A stretch of 64,000 nt of DNA from Tannerellaceae bacterium (lineage in GTDB: Bacteria; Bacteroidota; Bacteroidia; Bacteroidales; Tannerellaceae), in contig JAITGS010000046.1 of NCBI GenBank assembly GCA_031280435.1, positions 1-64,000 of the forward strand, given 5' to 3'. The notes beneath the pieces were generated by a model. The model ran no database searches and was not told the origin of the DNA. It worked only from the letters and a program-made list of their open reading frames with translations. Within the stretch, counting starts at the first letter, position 1; the number at the start of each line of letters is the position of its first letter. This document shows positions 62,086 to 64,000 of the stretch, piece by piece. The translations under genes were made by a program, and so were the position numbers.

Positions 62086-62162
62086 ATTCGTCCCGTCTTT
62101 CGATCGGAGATTCCCGCCTTCGCGGGAATGACCTATGCTTCGAGCTTTACTTCCTTTGTGCA
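62086..62162. repeat. Right-hand direct copy of the palindrome segment
   Basis: CATTCGTCCCGT(C)TTTCGATCGGAG, the hairpin ATTCCCGCCTTCGCGGGAAT, and TTCGAGCTTTACTTCCTTTG match 61593-61670 with only a few changes, in the same orientation. The two copies bracket the GIY-YIG gene, giving a unit of about 570 bp. Confidence 0.88.
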
Positions 62163-62252
62163 GATTTTCTGACAAAAACGGCGATCGGCCCTCCGCCTTT
62201 GCCGGCTATAAAAACAGAACCTCATATATGGTATATGTGAAGAAAAAAATGA

Positions 62253-63512
62253 TTATGCCTTGAGGAGGCTCTCGTAAAGATTCAAATATTTTTCGGCAAC
62301 TATGGCTTCGCCGAAATTTTGCGCCGCTTTGGCAATTGCATTACGCGAAAGTGTGTCGTAATCGGCTTCGTTGAGAACCCAATAAATGCCATTGGCGAAA
62401 TCTTCCGGATCTTTATATTCGGCCAGATAGCCATTTGTTTTATGATCGATAATATCCTTTGCGCCGCTGTTATTAAAGGCCACAACCGGACATCCGCAAG
62501 CCATTGCCTCAATTATTGTTTGTCCGAAAGTTTCATAATGCGACGGAACAACAACAACATCGGCGGCAGCATACAATTCCGCAATCACGGACGTATCGGA
62601 AATTAATCCCAGATGCAAGTGATTAAACGGAAGGTCGGCGAGCATGGAATCCGCGTCGTTTTTTATGGTGCCGAACAGCAGGAGCATGCAGTTTTCCTGC
62701 TTTTTTTTGAGGCAATGCAGGGCGGCGCAGAGCATGTCGAAACCTTTTACGGGATCGTTGAGCTTTGCAGCTCCCATAAGGATAATTTTCTTTTGACAAT
62801 CGAATGAATATTTTCTCCTTACGGCAACTTTATTTGAAGGAGAAAAAAGCTCAAGGTCTATCACATTAGGAATAACGGATATATTCATACCGGCAGTTAA
62901 GGAGCTTTCTTTGGCCCGGCTTTTTAACCATGTACTGACCGCAACAATATGAATATTGGAACCGAAAAAACATTTTTTCTTTTGAAAGATTTTGTAGGAT
63001 AAATCCTTCTTCTTTGATAGCAGGAAAGGACAAAAGCCACACTCGTTTCTGAAGTTATTGCACTCCCAGGCATGATGACAGATGCCGGTACAAAGCCACA
63101 TGTCGTGCATGGTCCACACAATGGGTTTGCCGAGTTTTGTCAGTTTTTTTATGCCGCGAATCGAGAGAAAACCCTGATTGATCCAATGCAAATGAATAAG
63201 GTCGGCTTCGCGTATTAAGGGGTGCCGGCTTATGTCCGTACCTGCGTTTGCAATTGATACCCGGAAAAGCAATTTGCGGCTGAATCCGTTATGCATAAAT
63301 ATAATCAAACGCTCCCAGGCGAAGCAGAAAAAAGCCTGAAGTTTGTGCAGCCGCGAATCATTAACGGCACATACATCGGCACTGTCGGTCTGCTTTTTTA
63401 AAACAAGTAAAGCTGCTTTGTGAGCAGCTTTATTTTGAGCATTCATTAAGCGCTTTGCAGCTATTGCAGCGCCTCCCGACGATTCGTAAGTGGAAATATG
63501 AATAACGTTCAT
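62253..63512 (-). CDS. Glycosyltransferase family 4
   Basis: A 419-residue GT-B enzyme. The N-terminal domain starts MNVIHISTYESSGGAAIAAKRL and includes ADLIHLHWINQGFLS. The C-terminal donor-binding domain has VVVVPSHYETFGQTIIEAMACGCPVVAFNNSG, with the E-x7-E-like retaining GT4 motif. It is probably a sugar transferase of capsule or O-antigen assembly. The gene lies 14 bp after another transferase gene that runs off the window. It is less GC-rich than the genes at 52-61 kb, so this end of the cluster may have another origin. Confidence 0.93.
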   Translation of the reverse strand: MNVIHISTYESSGGAAIAAKRLMNAQNKAAHKAALLVLKKQTDSADVCAVNDSRLHKLQAFFCFAWERLIIFMHNGFSRKLLFRVSIANAGTDISRHPLIREADLIHLHWINQGFLSIRGIKKLTKLGKPIVWTMHDMWLCTGICHHAWECNNFRNECGFCPFLLSKKKDLSYKIFQKKKCFFGSNIHIVAVSTWLKSRAKESSLTAGMNISVIPNVIDLELFSPSNKVAVRRKYSFDCQKKIILMGAAKLNDPVKGFDMLCAALHCLKKKQENCMLLLFGTIKNDADSMLADLPFNHLHLGLISDTSVIAELYAAADVVVVPSHYETFGQTIIEAMACGCPVVAFNNSGAKDIIDHKTNGYLAEYKDPEDFANGIYWVLNEADYDTLSRNAIAKAAQNFGEAIVAEKYLNLYESLLKA

Positions 63513-63526
63513 AGCTGTCGGCCGAC

Positions 63527-64000
63527 TTAATAAAGCTTCAGGAAATAGCGCAACAAGCGCTTATACGAAAAGAAGTTCTTCCTGAAGGTGGTAGCGTTAA
63601 TCTTTTTGTTCGACAACATATACTGCGGATGTTGCAGCGGAAAGGATATGGTTTGAGCCTCTACAAATGCTCTCCTTGTTTTACGCGAAGGCTTATTGGT
63701 ATGCGTAGCGCTTTCCGAGCTCAAACCGATGTTTGTTACCAAGTTGACGGAGGGATAAACGGACAAACGATTCTGCGCCCTGAGCATATATAACAGTTGA
63801 ACATCCCATGTATCTTTTCCGTTCTCTTTCCGCAAAGTATCCGAAATAAAAGAGGAGAAATAGATCTCCTCACGCATATTTATAAACAAGGATTTGCGCT
63901 TGTTTTTATCCTTTTTTGCTTCTTCCCAATACGAAAAGTTCACATCGTAATCGCGCCACACCCTTCGCCACGAGGCCCATCCCCAGATGTGCGAAAAGGA
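63527..64000 (-). CDS. C-terminal part of a glycosyltransferase (partial)
   Basis: The frame is open to the last base of the window; a GTG at 63961 is internal. The first visible residues, HIWGWASWRRVWRDYDV, are the signature of GT2-like transferases whose GW(A/G)(S/T)W motif precedes the C-terminal part. The remaining 140 residues include IGLSSESATHTNKPS, also typical of that group. The 5' part and the start are outside the window. It is followed at 14 bp by the GT4 gene. Confidence 0.8.
   Translation of the reverse strand, partial: SFSHIWGWASWRRVWRDYDVNFSYWEEAKKDKNKRKSLFINMREEIYFSSFISDTLRKENGKDTWDVQLLYMLRAQNRLSVYPSVNLVTNIGLSSESATHTNKPSRKTRRAFVEAQTISFPLQHPQYMLSNKKINATTFRKNFFSYKRLLRYFLKLY

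Overview
The window looks like a chromosome segment from a member of the Bacteroidetes, most likely order Bacteroidales. The evidence is promoters of the TTTG / TAnnTTTG type, several families typical of that phylum (DUF2723/GT117, NamZ/DUF1343, a TGS-uridine kinase fusion, YfhO, ECF sigma factors with fused or adjacent anti-sigma genes, a NigD-like lipoprotein), and a type VI-B CRISPR system. Species cannot be named from the sequence. I saw no rRNA, tRNA or prophage.

Layout: 1-6.0 kb holds the end of a membrane glycosyltransferase and a complete RND efflux operon. 6.5-11.7 kb (minus) is a NamZ muramidase, GT117 and polysaccharide deacetylase operon. 11.9-17.0 kb is a complete type VI-B2-like RNA-targeting CRISPR locus: cas13b, a csx28-like gene, and 14 repeats with 13 spacers. 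17.6-28.1 kb is housekeeping: lipid kinase, asnB, gltB-gltD, DNA polymerase III delta'. 28.3-32.4 kb carries a single-chain restriction-modification enzyme and a Fic protein, followed by a MITE-like element. 32.7-37.5 kb (minus) is a tightly packed run of three unknown genes, a sugar isomerase, a nucleoside kinase and a DMT transporter. 37.7-44.5 kb has a Gfo/Idh oxidoreductase, a hypothetical protein, a beta-helix hydrolase and a RelA/SpoT protein whose HD hydrolase domain is degenerate. 44.6-49.5 kb holds two divergent ECF sigma modules. 49.6-51.2 kb is lemA-htpX. 51.3-64 kb is a surface polysaccharide region: glycosyltransferases, YfhO, and two overlapping CDP-sugar-type epimerases.

The most unusual property is the intergenic DNA. 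Eight separate intergenic regions each carry their own tandem array. Five have units of 41-42 bp, two have units of 21 bp and one has 23 bp, so the units are close to whole numbers of helical turns. Sequences differ between arrays, yet some share an exact 11-mer or 20-mer core. The arrays create spurious open frames on both strands. A second class of dispersed palindromes surrounds a small GIY-YIG nuclease gene at 61.3-62.2 kb and shares flanks with a different palindrome at 20.6 kb, which suggests a mobile palindrome family.

The best-defined system is the Cas13b locus. The best candidates for something undescribed are the periodic array superfamily and the GIY-YIG/palindrome unit.
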